From positions 2,046,001 to 2,110,000 of the forward strand of contig NZ_CP019510.1 of assembly GCF_002002885.1 (NCBI RefSeq): 64,000 nt of DNA, read 5' to 3'. This document shows positions 8,504-17,390 of this stretch, one piece after another. Below the pieces are notes generated by a model, which had not been told where the DNA came from, did not search any database, and was given only the letters and a program-made list of their open reading frames with translations. The position numbers and the translations under genes are program-made. Each line of letters starts with the position of its first letter. The first letter of the stretch is position 1. The DNA comes from Janthinobacterium sp. LM6 (GTDB lineage: Bacteria > Pseudomonadota > Gammaproteobacteria > Burkholderiales > Burkholderiaceae_D).

Positions 8504-8962
8504 ATGAAACTCGTCTATACCCTCGCCGCAGCCCTGGCAAAAGACCCCGGCCGCGTCGCCAAAACCCAGGCCCTCACCCTCGACAGTGCCCGGCCCCACA
8601 TGGGCCTGAAAGGCAGGCATGGCCTGTTCGCTTCCGAAGCCTGGTGGGAAAGCATCGAGGCCCAACGCCTCCCGACGCAAACCTTGACGGGCATCATCGA
8701 ACGCACGTATTTCGCGGGCCAGGACAGCCGCCGCGGCGATCAGGTCAACAGCTTCACCTTGCGCCTGGCGGATGGCTCGACAGTGGACGAAAGCATCTAC
8801 ATAAACCACAAGCAAGACATCAGGCTGTTCGCGCCTGGCGCCATGGTGACGATGGTCTACGCGCTGGACGAACTGAAGGCACAGCCGGCCGCCGACGGCG
8901 GTGTCAATGTGGCGCGTATTGTGCTGGAAGTGGCCATCTCCGTCAGAAACGATAAAGAGTAG
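8504..8962 (+). CDS. Hypothetical protein, soluble
   Basis: A 152-residue protein with no signal peptide or membrane segment and no recognised family. It contains a run of beta-prone sequence (TLRLADGSTVDESIYINH, then LFAPGAMVTMVYALDEL) that could form a small barrel of OB or SH3 type. Codon use is like the neighbours. It lies 29 bases downstream of the acetyltransferase gene, so the two may share a transcript. Function not assigned. Confidence 0.6.
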   Translation: MKLVYTLAAALAKDPGRVAKTQALTLDSARPHMGLKGRHGLFASEAWWESIEAQRLPTQTLTGIIERTYFAGQDSRRGDQVNSFTLRLADGSTVDESIYINHKQDIRLFAPGAMVTMVYALDELKAQPAADGGVNVARIVLEVAISVRNDKE

Positions 8963-9099
8963 GGGACGGCGCCATGCCGATGCTCCACGATCTGCACAAG
9001 CTTGATATTGGACAAGTTTCTAGCTGAAATTGGTTTGACCTCCCCCCGCGCCAGGTCTAGAGTCGACAAGGAACCCTCAACGGACCACGATCGCCTCCC

Positions 9100-9300
9100 A
9101 TGGCCAAGCCCTTTCCCTTAAACCCGAAGAACCCCGAACGCATCTGCTGGGGTTGCGACAAGTATTGCCCGCCGGATGCCATGCGCTGCGGCAATGGTTC
9201 CGAACGCACGCAGCATCCGATCGAGCTGTTTGGCGAAGGCTGGAATGACTGGGGGCTGGCGGCGGCCGACAAGGCCGACAAGGACGAGAATCCGCCCTGA
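9100..9300 (+). CDS. DUF3079 family protein
   Basis: A 66-residue protein with ICWGCDKYCPPDAMRCGNG near residues 15-33. The three closely spaced cysteines suggest a metal-binding knuckle. The sequence also has the family-typical tail HPIELFGEGWNDWG. DUF3079 proteins are common in Burkholderiales and have no known function. It stands 64 bases before the deacylase gene and may be read with it. Confidence 0.75.
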   Translation: MAKPFPLNPKNPERICWGCDKYCPPDAMRCGNGSERTQHPIELFGEGWNDWGLAAADKADKDENPP

Positions 9301-9364
9301 CGGCAAGCGCACCACGCGGCGCGCCGCTACAATCTCTTCATTGCGTCCGCGCTGAGGAGTCTCC

Positions 9365-9859
9365 ATGCAAGAAACCCTGTCCCGCTGGCTGGCAAGCAGC
9401 GCCGGCGATGTCCAGTTCGTCGAGCACCCGGCCGTGCACACCATCGATGAAGCACTGATTCACGTGCCAGCCATGCCTGGCCTGATGGTAAAGAATCTGT
9501 TCGTGCGCGATGCAAAGGGCCGCCGGCATTTCCTCGTCATCGTGCCTTTCGACAAGCGCATCGACCTGGCGGCACTGGGGCGCTTGTTGCCGGTCAGTAA
9601 GCTGAGCATGGCTACGCCCGAACGCCTGCTGCAGCACCTGGGTATCACGCCTGGCGCCGTCAGCCTGTTTGCCTTGCTGCATGACATTGCGCAGGCGGTG
9701 GAACTGGTGCTGGACCAGGCCGTGTGGGAAGCTGACCATATACAAGCGCATCCGCTGCGCAACACGGCCACGGTGGCGCTGTCGCATGCCACGCTGGTCC
9801 GTTTCCTCGCGCACACGGGGCATGTGCCGCGCATCATGAGTGTCCCTGCGGCTCCCTGA
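9365..9859 (+). CDS. YbaK/ProX-type aminoacyl-tRNA deacylase
   Basis: A 164-residue protein of the YbaK/EbsC fold. These free-standing editing enzymes hydrolyse mischarged tRNAPro (alanyl or cysteinyl) or related tRNAs in the cytoplasm. Visible family features are EHPAVHTIDEA at about residues 20-30, the conserved lysine region VKNLFVRDAKGRRHFLVIVP (about 43-62), and PGAVSLFALLHD. The last corresponds to the GxxSPF/L loop. The length matches the ProX/PrdX subgroup. The start follows GAGGAG. It ends three bases from the convergent MFS gene. Confidence 0.8.
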   Translation: MQETLSRWLASSAGDVQFVEHPAVHTIDEALIHVPAMPGLMVKNLFVRDAKGRRHFLVIVPFDKRIDLAALGRLLPVSKLSMATPERLLQHLGITPGAVSLFALLHDIAQAVELVLDQAVWEADHIQAHPLRNTATVALSHATLVRFLAHTGHVPRIMSVPAAP

Positions 9860-9862
9860 TGA

Positions 9863-11089
9863 TCAATGCCCGGCCACGGGCGCGCCGCCGCTGCGCCGTC
9901 CCGGCTGGAAACCATGCGCGCGGGCCGACCAGGCGATCGCAAAGGCCAGCACCAGCAAGCTGACCATGGCCCACGGGAAGGCGCCCGCGCCCCAGGTTTC
10001 CAGCAAGGCGCCGCCTGCCACGCCCGCTGCCGCGATGGCCCCATTCCACGCCACCACATTCATCGACAAGGCCACGTCGGCGCCGCTGCCGGCCGTGTCG
10101 GCCAGCGCCGTCTGCAGCAGCGTTGCCGCGCCGCCAAAGGACAAGCCCCAGACGGCCATGCCCAGGTATATGACAATGGGAAACTGTGACGCGATGCCCA
10201 GCACGAGGGCCGTGGCGCCGAACACGGCCAGGCTGGCCAGCACGGTGGCGCGCAGGTGGCGCTCGACCAGCTTGCCCGTGATCCAGATGCCGGCCATGGC
10301 GGCGGCGCCGAAAACGAGCAAGACCAGGTCGACCCGTTCCGTCAATCCGGCCGGCGCCACGAACGGGGCGATGTAGGTGTAGAGAATGTTGTGCGCCAGC
10401 ATCCAGGCGATGACGACGGCCAGCACGGGGCGTACGCCCGGCGTCGTGAAGACGCGGCGCAGGGGCAGGCGTTCATGCGCGCGCTGGCCCGGGTAGTCCG
10501 GCACCTTCGCCAGCACCCAGGCGATCAGGATCAATGTCAGGGCGGAAATGATCCAGAATGCAGCGCGCCAGCCGACGAGCGAACCGAGCAAGGTGCCCAG
10601 CGGCACGCCCAGGGACAGGGCGACGGGCGCGCCCACCATGGCCAGCGCCAGGGCGCGGCCTTGCTGATGCGGCGCCACCATGCGCCGCGCGTAGCCCGCC
10701 AGCAAGCTCCAGGCCAGTCCGGCCGCCATGCCGGCAAAGAAACGGGCCGCCAGGGTCAGCCAGTAGTGGGATGACAGCGCCGTGACGGTATTGAACACGA
10801 GAAAGCCGAGAATAGTCAGCAACAGCACGTTGCGGCGGCGCCAGCCGCGCGTGGCGATGGTGAGCGGAATGGCTGCCAGCAGGGAGCCGAGAGCATAGGC
10901 CGTGACCATTTGCCCGGCCAGCGCGGCGCTGATGCCGAGTCCCGTACTGATCTGCGGCAACAAGCCGGCGGGCAAGGTTTCCGTGACGATGCAGATAAAA
11001 CCCGTCATGGCCAGGGCCAGCAGGCCGGCGACGGGGAGGCGGTCGGCCAGCGCAGGGCTGGTTCCGGTAGTGATAGCGGCGTGATTCAA
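9863..11089 (-). CDS. MFS efflux transporter (DHA1/AraJ-like)
   Basis: A 408-residue, 12-helix major facilitator protein. The motif A loop after helix 2 is degenerate (TIATRGWRRRNVLL). The helix-5 motif C region is recognisable as VALSLGVPLGTLLGSLVGWRA, typical of drug:H+ antiporters. The protein probably exports a small molecule across the inner membrane. It is divergent from a TetR-family regulator, with two copies of a likely operator in between, so regulation by that protein is a natural inference. Substrate unknown. Confidence 0.8.
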   Translation of the reverse strand: MNHAAITTGTSPALADRLPVAGLLALAMTGFICIVTETLPAGLLPQISTGLGISAALAGQMVTAYALGSLLAAIPLTIATRGWRRRNVLLLTILGFLVFNTVTALSSHYWLTLAARFFAGMAAGLAWSLLAGYARRMVAPHQQGRALALAMVGAPVALSLGVPLGTLLGSLVGWRAAFWIISALTLILIAWVLAKVPDYPGQRAHERLPLRRVFTTPGVRPVLAVVIAWMLAHNILYTYIAPFVAPAGLTERVDLVLLVFGAAAMAGIWITGKLVERHLRATVLASLAVFGATALVLGIASQFPIVIYLGMAVWGLSFGGAATLLQTALADTAGSGADVALSMNVVAWNGAIAAAGVAGGALLETWGAGAFPWAMVSLLVLAFAIAWSARAHGFQPGRRSGGAPVAGH

Positions 11090-11152
11090 AGCGAAATTTC
11101 CTTGTCAAGTGATCAGGCGCAGAGGTACCCCTGACCGTCGTTGCGGTACATA

Positions 11153-11220
11153 TGTATCGATCGGTATAAATATAGGCGATGGCGCGCCGCATTGTCAACG
11201 ACTTCTGTATCGAGTAGTAT
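11153..11220. promoter_or_regulatory. Two copies of a putative TetR-type operator
   Basis: TGTATCGA-NNN-GTAT occurs at 11153-11167 and again at 11206-11220, both in the 167-base space between the divergent MFS and TetR genes. The first copy is close to palindromic (TATCGATCGGTA matches its own reverse complement at 10 of 12 positions). The spacing of 53 bases start to start (about five helical turns) puts both on the same DNA face. Confidence 0.5.
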
Positions 11221-11256
11221 GTAAGTGGCATATGGGTAGATGAGAAGGAGCGATGG

Positions 11257-11874
11257 ATGGCGCAAATGGGACGGCCGCGCACGTTCGACCGGCAGGCGGC
11301 GGTCGAGCAGGCCATGTTTTTATTCTGGCAGCAGGGATATGAATCGACGTCCTTGAGCCAGCTCAAGGCGAGCCTGGGCGGCGGCATTTCCGCGCCCAGC
11401 TTTTATGCGGCGTTCGGCTCGAAGGAAGCGCTGTTCCGCGAAGCGGCGCAATGCTATCTGGATACGTTTGCGCGCGTGACGGAATGCCTGTGGGACGATG
11501 GCCTGGCGCCGCGCGCGGCCATCGAGCTGGCCTTGCGCCAGTCGGCCAGCATGCAGTCCGATGCGGGCCACCCGCCCGGTTGCATGGTGGCGCTCGGCTG
11601 CATGAGCGCGCCGACGGCCGAGCATGCGGCCGTGGCAGCCCCGCTGACGGCTTCGCGCGCGCGCACGCGTGCCGGCTTCGTGCATTGCGTCGAACGGGGC
11701 ATGGCCGGCGGCGAATTGCCTGGTGATATGGATGCCGTGGCGCTGGCGTCCGTCTTCGACAGTTTTCTGTCGGGCGTGGCTATCCAGGCCCGCGATGGCG
11801 TGGGCTACGCCGTGTTTGATTCTGCCATTACGCAGATCCTGCGCGTGTGGGATGTCAACCGCGTGCCGGGCTAG
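11257..11874 (+). CDS. TetR/AcrR-family transcriptional regulator
   Basis: A 205-residue protein. The N-terminal helix-turn-helix (about residues 10-55) contains AVEQAMFLFWQQGYESTSL, SQLKASLG and PSFYAAFGSKEALFREA, the standard TetR pattern. The C-terminal helical half would bind the ligand. The ATG at 11257 is preceded by AAGGAG at six-base spacing. It is divergently transcribed from the MFS efflux gene and likely represses it and itself through the repeated operator between them. The inducer is unknown. Confidence 0.88.
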   Translation: MAQMGRPRTFDRQAAVEQAMFLFWQQGYESTSLSQLKASLGGGISAPSFYAAFGSKEALFREAAQCYLDTFARVTECLWDDGLAPRAAIELALRQSASMQSDAGHPPGCMVALGCMSAPTAEHAAVAAPLTASRARTRAGFVHCVERGMAGGELPGDMDAVALASVFDSFLSGVAIQARDGVGYAVFDSAITQILRVWDVNRVPG

Positions 11875-11877
11875 ACG

Positions 11878-12348
11878 CTAGGCCGTAAAGCGAAACTCCA
11901 GCACGTCGTCGCCGTATTTGTCCGTCTCGCCCGTCGAGGTCCAGCCGAGATAGCGGTAAAAGCCGTGCGAACGCGAAGCGGGGTCGTCGGAGCAGCCGAG
12001 GAACAGCCGTTGATGACCCTGCGCGCGCAGTTCCGTCATCACCAGTTCCAGCAGGGTTTTGCCGATACCGAGGCCTTCGAATTCCGGCAGCAACGCCAGG
12101 ACGATGATTTCGCCCGTGTCGCGCTCGCCAAAGCAATAGCCGACCAGCTGGCCGTCATGATGGCAGACGTGGCCAGGCAGGCTGCCCGAGCGCATCATTT
12201 CCGCCCAGGTGTCGGCCGTGATGCCCACTTCCGCCAGGCGTTCCGCGGACACGGCGTTTTGCCGCGTCCTGCCCCGCAAGTCGATAAAGGCCGGGGTGTC
12301 TTCCGCCCTGGCGGGATGGAAGGTAATGGAAGCTGGATGTGTCGTCAT
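11878..12348 (-). CDS. GNAT-family N-acetyltransferase
   Basis: A 156-residue protein with a strong GNAT core: GEIIVLALLPEFEGLGIGKTLLELV carries the acetyl-CoA loop E-G-L-G-I-G-K at about residues 95-101. It is followed by LFLGCSDDPASRSHGFYRYLGW with the catalytic-tyrosine region. Substrate unknown. It is convergent with the TetR gene (three-base gap) and lies 51 bases downstream of the exported-protein gene at 12400. Confidence 0.85.
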   Translation of the reverse strand: MTTHPASITFHPARAEDTPAFIDLRGRTRQNAVSAERLAEVGITADTWAEMMRSGSLPGHVCHHDGQLVGYCFGERDTGEIIVLALLPEFEGLGIGKTLLELVMTELRAQGHQRLFLGCSDDPASRSHGFYRYLGWTSTGETDKYGDDVLEFRFTA

Positions 12349-12399
12349 GTAATTACTCGCTAGTGTCGTGTCTGTGGCGAAAATGAGGCTGGATAAACC

Positions 12400-13059
12400 T
12401 CATTCCCAGGGTTTGCGCATGGTTTGCGCATGGCGCTGCCAATCAAAGATTTTGCTATTCTCGATTGCCTGCTGGCCGGGATTGCCGCTATCGATGATTT
12501 CATCCTTGACGATAATCAAATGGTTTTTGTCATTCAAGCGGTATTCCCGGTAACGCTCGCAATCCTGTGCGCGCCGGGCGATGGCGATTAATGTGTTGCC
12601 CCGCCATGCATAGCTGTCTTCATAAAAACATTGCGCCGCGCAGCCGCAATTGGCGATGCCGCCTTCGATTTTTTGATCGCTTATGCTGATATCCAGATTC
12701 GGAATGGCAGACAAGGGTTTGTTGAAACTGTATTGTTTTGCTTGCGCATCCCACAGCCACACGTCGGAACAGCGGATGCGCCCCTGGCTATCCGTGTAAC
12801 CGGTGACCCACAGGTCGGCATGGCCGTCGAAATTCATGTCCAGCAGCAGCGCGTGCAAATTGCCCGTGCCGCTGCTGCTGCAACTGCCATTGATCCACTG
12901 CTTTTTGATTTTCAGCCGATACGTCTGTTTTTCATCGTGATTCGCATAGCGGATATCGGCCGCTTGCCGCACTTTGCCTGTCGCGGCTTTGTCCAGGTGC
13001 AAGGTGCCGCCATAAGCCGACGTGGAAATCAGGGATAAAAGCAGAACAATCAATTTCAT
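12400..13059 (-). CDS. Exported protein with FG-GAP/calcium-like motif (XAC2610-like)
   Basis: About 219 residues from the ATG at 13059, chosen because GAAGAA precedes it and a signal peptide (MKLIVLLLSLISTSAYG) then lies at the N-terminus; the frame opens 27 codons earlier. The mature protein has the motif LLDMNFDGHADLWVTGY (calcium-loop-like D-x-N-x-D-G), typical of XAC2610-type secreted proteins. It also has several cysteines (CSSSG, CGCAAQC). Probably periplasmic and beta-rich; function unknown. The C-terminal codons contain an 11-base tandem duplication. Confidence 0.55.
   Translation of the reverse strand: MKLIVLLLSLISTSAYGGTLHLDKAATGKVRQAADIRYANHDEKQTYRLKIKKQWINGSCSSSGTGNLHALLLDMNFDGHADLWVTGYTDSQGRIRCSDVWLWDAQAKQYSFNKPLSAIPNLDISISDQKIEGGIANCGCAAQCFYEDSYAWRGNTLIAIARRAQDCERYREYRLNDKNHLIIVKDEIIDSGNPGQQAIENSKIFDWQRHAQTMRKPWE
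12410..12431. repeat. 11-bp tandem duplication at a gene's 3' end
   Basis: GGTTTGCGCAT occurs twice head to tail (12410-12420, 12421-12431) within the last codons of the exported-protein gene. Eleven bases is not a codon multiple, so gain or loss of a copy would change the C-terminal residues and the stop. Confidence 0.75.
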
Positions 13060-13213
13060 GGCGTTATTCTTCGGGCACAATGCCCCGATTGCATCAGGTG
13101 GAGAATGATCATAACGCATGATTTGGGCAATGCGCCACACGGTTTCCTATCGTGCATTCTGCGCGGAACAGTGCTGTGTACAATGCCAAAAAATCCCCGA
13201 ATAAGGAATCTTT

Positions 13214-13870
13214 ATGACCTCCTCTCCCGAATCTTTGAATGAAGCTGGCATTCTCGCTTATAACGACGGCAATCATGCCGAGGCATTCAGGCAATTCGAT
13301 GCGGCGGCGCGCACCGGCGATCCCGCGGGCCGGCATTTATTGGCCAGCCTGTATTACCAGGGCCATGGCGTGACGCAAGACTTGCCGAAAGCGGTGGAAT
13401 TGTTCACGGCGGCCGCGCAGGCGGGCTTTCCGCCGTCGCTGGCGAATCTGGCCCTGATGTATGCGAGCGGCGATGGCGTCGCGCAAGACATGGCGCAATC
13501 GCTCGCGTACGGGCGTCAGGCGGCCGAGGCGGGCGATGGCCAGTCGCAATTCAATCTGGCGCAGGCTTACCGCAAAGGGGTTGATGTAGCGCAAGACTAT
13601 GCCGAGGCGGCGTTCTGGTACAAGCAGGCGGCCGAAGCCGGTTCCCTGTCGGCGCAGAACGAATACGGCTTGCTGTACGCGCAAGGGCAGGGTGTGGAGC
13701 TCGATTACGTGCAGGCGTACGCGTGGATCGCCATGCCGGCCGAGGCGGGCAGCGCGCAATCGATCAAGAACCGCGACCAGCTGCTGGAAATTCTCACGCC
13801 GTCACAGCAGCAGGCGGCGCGCGCGCTGGCCGCCGAGTATGCGGAGCAATACGGCGTCAATCCCCACTAG
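13214..13870 (+). CDS. Sel1-like repeat protein
   Basis: A 218-residue protein made of about five Sel1/TPR-like helical repeats, with signatures such as LLASLYYQGHGVTQDLPKAV, LALMYASGDGVAQDMAQSL, LAQAYRKGVDVAQDYAEAAF and YGLLYAQGQGVELDYVQAY. Such solenoids mediate protein-protein contacts. No signal peptide is seen, so it is probably cytoplasmic. AAGGAA precedes the ATG. Its end overlaps the convergent RNase Z gene by 14 bases. The partner is unknown. Confidence 0.85.
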   Translation: MTSSPESLNEAGILAYNDGNHAEAFRQFDAAARTGDPAGRHLLASLYYQGHGVTQDLPKAVELFTAAAQAGFPPSLANLALMYASGDGVAQDMAQSLAYGRQAAEAGDGQSQFNLAQAYRKGVDVAQDYAEAAFWYKQAAEAGSLSAQNEYGLLYAQGQGVELDYVQAYAWIAMPAEAGSAQSIKNRDQLLEILTPSQQQAARALAAEYAEQYGVNPH

Positions 13871-14831
13871 ACTTCCCCGGCAGCTTGCTGAGCACGCCCG
13901 CGGCATCGAGTTCATAGCTGTCGAAATCGCGCGCGAGGAATAGTTCACCTGAGTAATGCAGCCGGGCTTCCGCTTCCAGCTCGGCCATGCCTTCCGCATG
14001 GTGGTAGCGGGCGCTGAAGTGGGTGAGGATCAGGTTCGGCAAGCGCACGGCTTCGGCGAACTGCGCCACGCGCTGCACGGAACTGTGCGTGGGGCCGGGG
14101 CCCACCTTTTGCAGCATGGCTTCCGTGTACGTGGCTTCGTGCACGAGCAATTGCGCGTCCGTGCAGGCATCCGTCAGCAGCGCCGGCGTGTCGTTGTCGC
14201 CGCCGATGACCACTGTGGCGCGCTGCGTTTCCGTCTGGCGGAAAGCGGCGGCGCGCAAGACCGTGCCATCGTCGAGCGGCGCATCCTGGCCCGCCTGCAA
14301 GAGTCCCCAGGCGGGGCCGGGCGGCACGCCCGCCGCCTGCAGGGCCGCCTTGTCCAGCTTCCATCTGCTCGTTTCCAGCGCAAAACGATAAGCGACGCTC
14401 GGTGCGCGGTGCGACAGCGCATGGCGCGAAACGGTCAAGCCCGATTCCTCGTACACCACTGGCGCGCTGTCCACGTCGATGTGGATCAGCGGATACGTCA
14501 AAAACAGTTCCGTGTGCAGCAAGGTGGCGTCGATCCAGGCCTTGATGGCGGCCGGGGCGATCAGCAGCAAGGGCTTCTTGCGCCCCGTCATCGAGGCACT
14601 GGCCAGCAAGCCCGGCAGCCCATAGCTGTGGTCGCCATGTACGTGGGTGATGCAGATGCCCACCAGGTCGTGCACGGACAGGGGCAGGCGCTGCAGCCGG
14701 TGCTGCGTGGCTTCGCCGCAATCGATCATCCACCAGTCGCGGTTGTGCGTGGTTTGCAGGGCCAGCGACGTGACGTTGCGGTGGCGCGTGGGCACGCCGG
14801 AAGACGTGCCGAGAAAAGTCAGTTTGAACAT
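13857..14831 (-). CDS. rnz: Ribonuclease Z-type tRNA 3' endonuclease
   Basis: About 324 residues from MFKLTFLGTSSGVPT; an ATG six codons upstream is possible but adds a non-family extension. The zinc-binding metallo-beta-lactamase motif is ITHVHGDHSYGLPG (about residues 60-73). Further ligands are GGDNDTP-like and VHEATY regions, and ILTHFSARY provides the late histidine. The enzyme removes 3' trailers from tRNA precursors, or acts as RNase BN. Length and motif order match ElaC/RnZ. The gene overlaps the Sel1 gene tail to tail and lies 46 bases downstream of the amidohydrolase gene. Confidence 0.88.
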   Translation of the reverse strand: MFKLTFLGTSSGVPTRHRNVTSLALQTTHNRDWWMIDCGEATQHRLQRLPLSVHDLVGICITHVHGDHSYGLPGLLASASMTGRKKPLLLIAPAAIKAWIDATLLHTELFLTYPLIHIDVDSAPVVYEESGLTVSRHALSHRAPSVAYRFALETSRWKLDKAALQAAGVPPGPAWGLLQAGQDAPLDDGTVLRAAAFRQTETQRATVVIGGDNDTPALLTDACTDAQLLVHEATYTEAMLQKVGPGPTHSSVQRVAQFAEAVRLPNLILTHFSARYHHAEGMAELEAEARLHYSGELFLARDFDSYELDAAGVLSKLPGKSSGD

Positions 14832-14877
14832 GGGCGCATTATGCGGCAAGCCAACGCCGTTGCCAACGCGCCCGCCT

Positions 14878-16377
14878 TCAGCTTGCCAATGGCGCGCGCA
14901 ATTTGTCCTTGTAGATGCGCCCGTTCTTCATGATCAGCAGCAGGTTTTCTTCCGGCTGGGCGAGGAAATCGAGGTTTTTCGCGGGATCGCCATCGGCCAC
15001 CAGCAAGTCGGCCAGCGCGCCCGCGGCCAGCTTGCCCAAGGTGCCCAGGTAGGGCGAGCGCTGGCCGGACAGGGCCAGCAGTTCGCCATTCTGCCCCGTC
15101 GCCTGCGCCAGCAGAATCAACGGGTCGTAAAAGCGCGTGAGCTTGGCCAGCTGGCGGCCCTGGGTCGGCGTGTTTTTCGCGTTGAACAGGATGTCCGTGC
15201 CCCAGCCCGTCTTGATGCCGTACTTTTGCGCCAGCGCATACGCCTTCACCGTGCCTTCGGATACTATGGCCTGGCTGGCCTTGCGCGCCGCATCGGGGTA
15301 GACATTCGCATCCGTGTCTTGCAGGAACGGTTGCAGGCTCCACCACGTGCCCGCGTCGCGCATCATGCGCGCGGATTCGTCATCGGCCAGCTGGCCGTGC
15401 TCGATGCTGCGCACGCCCGCGCGGATGGCGCGCTGTATGCCTTTCGGCGTGTAGACGTGGGCCATCACATAGGTGCCCCAGTCGGCGGCCGCTTCCACGC
15501 CGGCGCGCAGTTCGCGTTCCGAATACTGGGTGCTGTCGAGCGGGTCGTACATCGACGCGACGCCGCCGCCGGCCATCATCTTGATTTGCGTCGCGCCCAG
15601 CATCAATTGCTCGCGCACGCGGCGCAGCACTTCCGCCTCGCCATCGGCGATCATGGCCATGCCCGCCGTTTCCGCCATGCCCAGCGGCGCGTTGGCAGCG
15701 CGCGGGATCTCCGAGCGCAAACGGAAGTCGCCATGGCCCGAGGTTTGCGAAATCATGGCGCCGGACGGAAAGATGCGCGGACCGTCGACGATGCCTTCAT
15801 CGATGGCGCGTTGCAATGCAAACGCGGGGCCGCCAGGATCGCGCACGGACGTAAAACCCCGCAGCAGGGTGCGCCGCGCTTCCTGCGCCGCCACCAGATA
15901 TAAATAGCCGACATCGGACGTCATGGCCGTCACCTGGCTGATGGCGGCCAGCATGGTGTGCCAGTGGGCGTCGATCAGGCCCGGCATGACCAGCTTGCCC
16001 TGGCAATCGATCACTTGCGCGCCCTCGACTTTTTCGCCGGCCGGCAGCAGGGCCGTAATGGTCGGGCCCGTCACCAGCACGTGGATGCCGGCGCGCGGCG
16101 CCTTGCCCGTGCCGTCGAACAGGCGCAGATTGGTCAGCAGCAGGGGGCGTTCGGATGCTTGCGGCTGCTGGGCGATGGCGTTGCCGGTGGACAGGCCTAG
16201 GCCGATGAACGGCGCCAGCATGGCGGCCGTGCCGCCGAGAAATTGCCGGCGCCGCATGTCCGCCATCACCCGTTGGTGCAGGATGGTGAAGACGGTGCCG
16301 CCGCAGTCGCAGGCGCGCGGCTTCAAGCCGCCCGTCTGCCACGTATCCATCAGGTGCTGCTCTTGTGCCAGTGCCAT
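14878..16377 (-). CDS. Metal-dependent amidohydrolase with Tat-like signal
   Basis: About 499 residues. The metal-site motif GLIDAHWHT (H-x-H) and later MAHVYT and SIEHGQLADD histidines mark the amidohydrolase TIM barrel (imidazolonepropionase/prolidase-like group). GTDILFNAKN supplies the late aspartate. A twin-arginine motif RRRQFLGG followed by a hydrophobic stretch ends near AIAQQ, which points to folded export to the periplasm. The motif sits about 40 residues inside the frame, after a cysteine-containing stretch (RACDCGGTVF). Either that is an unusual N-terminus or translation starts later. AAGGA precedes the ATG at 16377. Substrate unknown, probably a peptide-like or cyclic amide. Confidence 0.8.
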   Translation of the reverse strand: MALAQEQHLMDTWQTGGLKPRACDCGGTVFTILHQRVMADMRRRQFLGGTAAMLAPFIGLGLSTGNAIAQQPQASERPLLLTNLRLFDGTGKAPRAGIHVLVTGPTITALLPAGEKVEGAQVIDCQGKLVMPGLIDAHWHTMLAAISQVTAMTSDVGYLYLVAAQEARRTLLRGFTSVRDPGGPAFALQRAIDEGIVDGPRIFPSGAMISQTSGHGDFRLRSEIPRAANAPLGMAETAGMAMIADGEAEVLRRVREQLMLGATQIKMMAGGGVASMYDPLDSTQYSERELRAGVEAAADWGTYVMAHVYTPKGIQRAIRAGVRSIEHGQLADDESARMMRDAGTWWSLQPFLQDTDANVYPDAARKASQAIVSEGTVKAYALAQKYGIKTGWGTDILFNAKNTPTQGRQLAKLTRFYDPLILLAQATGQNGELLALSGQRSPYLGTLGKLAAGALADLLVADGDPAKNLDFLAQPEENLLLIMKNGRIYKDKLRAPLAS

Positions 16378-16520
16378 TGCCGCCATCCTTTCATCGTTGC
16401 CGCGCCAGGAGCGTGGCTGCAGGTAAAGTTAACAATAGGAAACTATTGCCATAGTTAGCCCGCAGCGGTGGCAAGTCAAGCGTGCACTTGCTTTACGGCA
16501 AAGAATGTAGCATCGGCTGT

Positions 16521-17366
16521 TCAAGATGCATGCTGGCCGCTATTTTCCCCTTCGCCCGCCGTGTAATCGACGAAGCCGTCGCGGCGGCAAAAGCTGGCCA
16601 GCTGCATGCCGGCCTGGCGCGCGATGCGGATGGCCAGCGAGGTGGGCGCCGAGATAGTGGCGACGAGCCCGATATGCATGCGCGCCGACTTGCGCACCAG
16701 TTCATAGCTGGCGCGGCTGGACAGGAAGACGAAGCCGTCGTGCATGGCGATGCGGTGCAGGGCCAGGTAGCCGATCAATTTATCCAGGCCGTTATGCCGG
16801 CCCACGTCCTCGAACACTTTTATCACGGCGCCCTCGGCCGTGCACCAGGCGGCCGCATGCACGCCGCCCGTCTTGTGCATCAGCTCCTGGTAGGGCAGCA
16901 GTTCGCGCGCGGCGCGCCCGAGGATGGCGCTGCTGGCCACCAGCGGCGGCAGGGGCCGCGTGATCTTTTCCGGCACCAGGTCCAGCAGGGCCAGGCTTTC
17001 GATGCCGCACACGCCGCAGCCCGTGCGCCCGGACAGCGCGCGGCGGCGGCCTTTGAGCTTGATCAAATCCGGCTGCGCGATGGTCAGCCGCACTTCCGCG
17101 CTGTCCGCGCCGCAGCACACGTCGAGGTCGTAGATGTCGCGCACGCTGCCGACGATGCCCTCCGTCAAGGTAAAGCCGACGGCGAATTCCTCGAGGTCGC
17201 GCGGCGTGGCCATCATCACGGCGTGGGCGATGCCGTTGTAGACGAGGGCCACGGGATACTCCTCGGCCACCATGTCGCGGCCCGCCGTGGCCACGCCCCC
17301 CTGGTGGCGCACCATGGGAACGTCCAGGTAGCCGTCGCGCTCGATGGTGGTGATGTCGCATTCCAT
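16521..17366 (-). CDS. fdhD: Formate dehydrogenase accessory sulfurtransferase FdhD
   Basis: A 281-residue protein with the key cysteine motif RTGCGVCGIESL at about residues 106-117. FdhD passes sulfur from IscS to the molybdenum cofactor of formate dehydrogenases and is needed for their activity. VFEDVGRHNGLDKLIGYL and SSRASYELVRKSA are further family signatures. The ATG follows AGGAGG. It belongs functionally with the FdhF/YdeP-like molybdoenzyme encoded 3.5 kb upstream on the same strand, but is separated from that operon by a 102-bp dispersed repeat. Confidence 0.92.
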   Translation of the reverse strand: MECDITTIERDGYLDVPMVRHQGGVATAGRDMVAEEYPVALVYNGIAHAVMMATPRDLEEFAVGFTLTEGIVGSVRDIYDLDVCCGADSAEVRLTIAQPDLIKLKGRRRALSGRTGCGVCGIESLALLDLVPEKITRPLPPLVASSAILGRAARELLPYQELMHKTGGVHAAAWCTAEGAVIKVFEDVGRHNGLDKLIGYLALHRIAMHDGFVFLSSRASYELVRKSARMHIGLVATISAPTSLAIRIARQAGMQLASFCRRDGFVDYTAGEGENSGQHAS

Positions 17367-17390
17367 GATTTTCTCCTCCTATACCTGACC

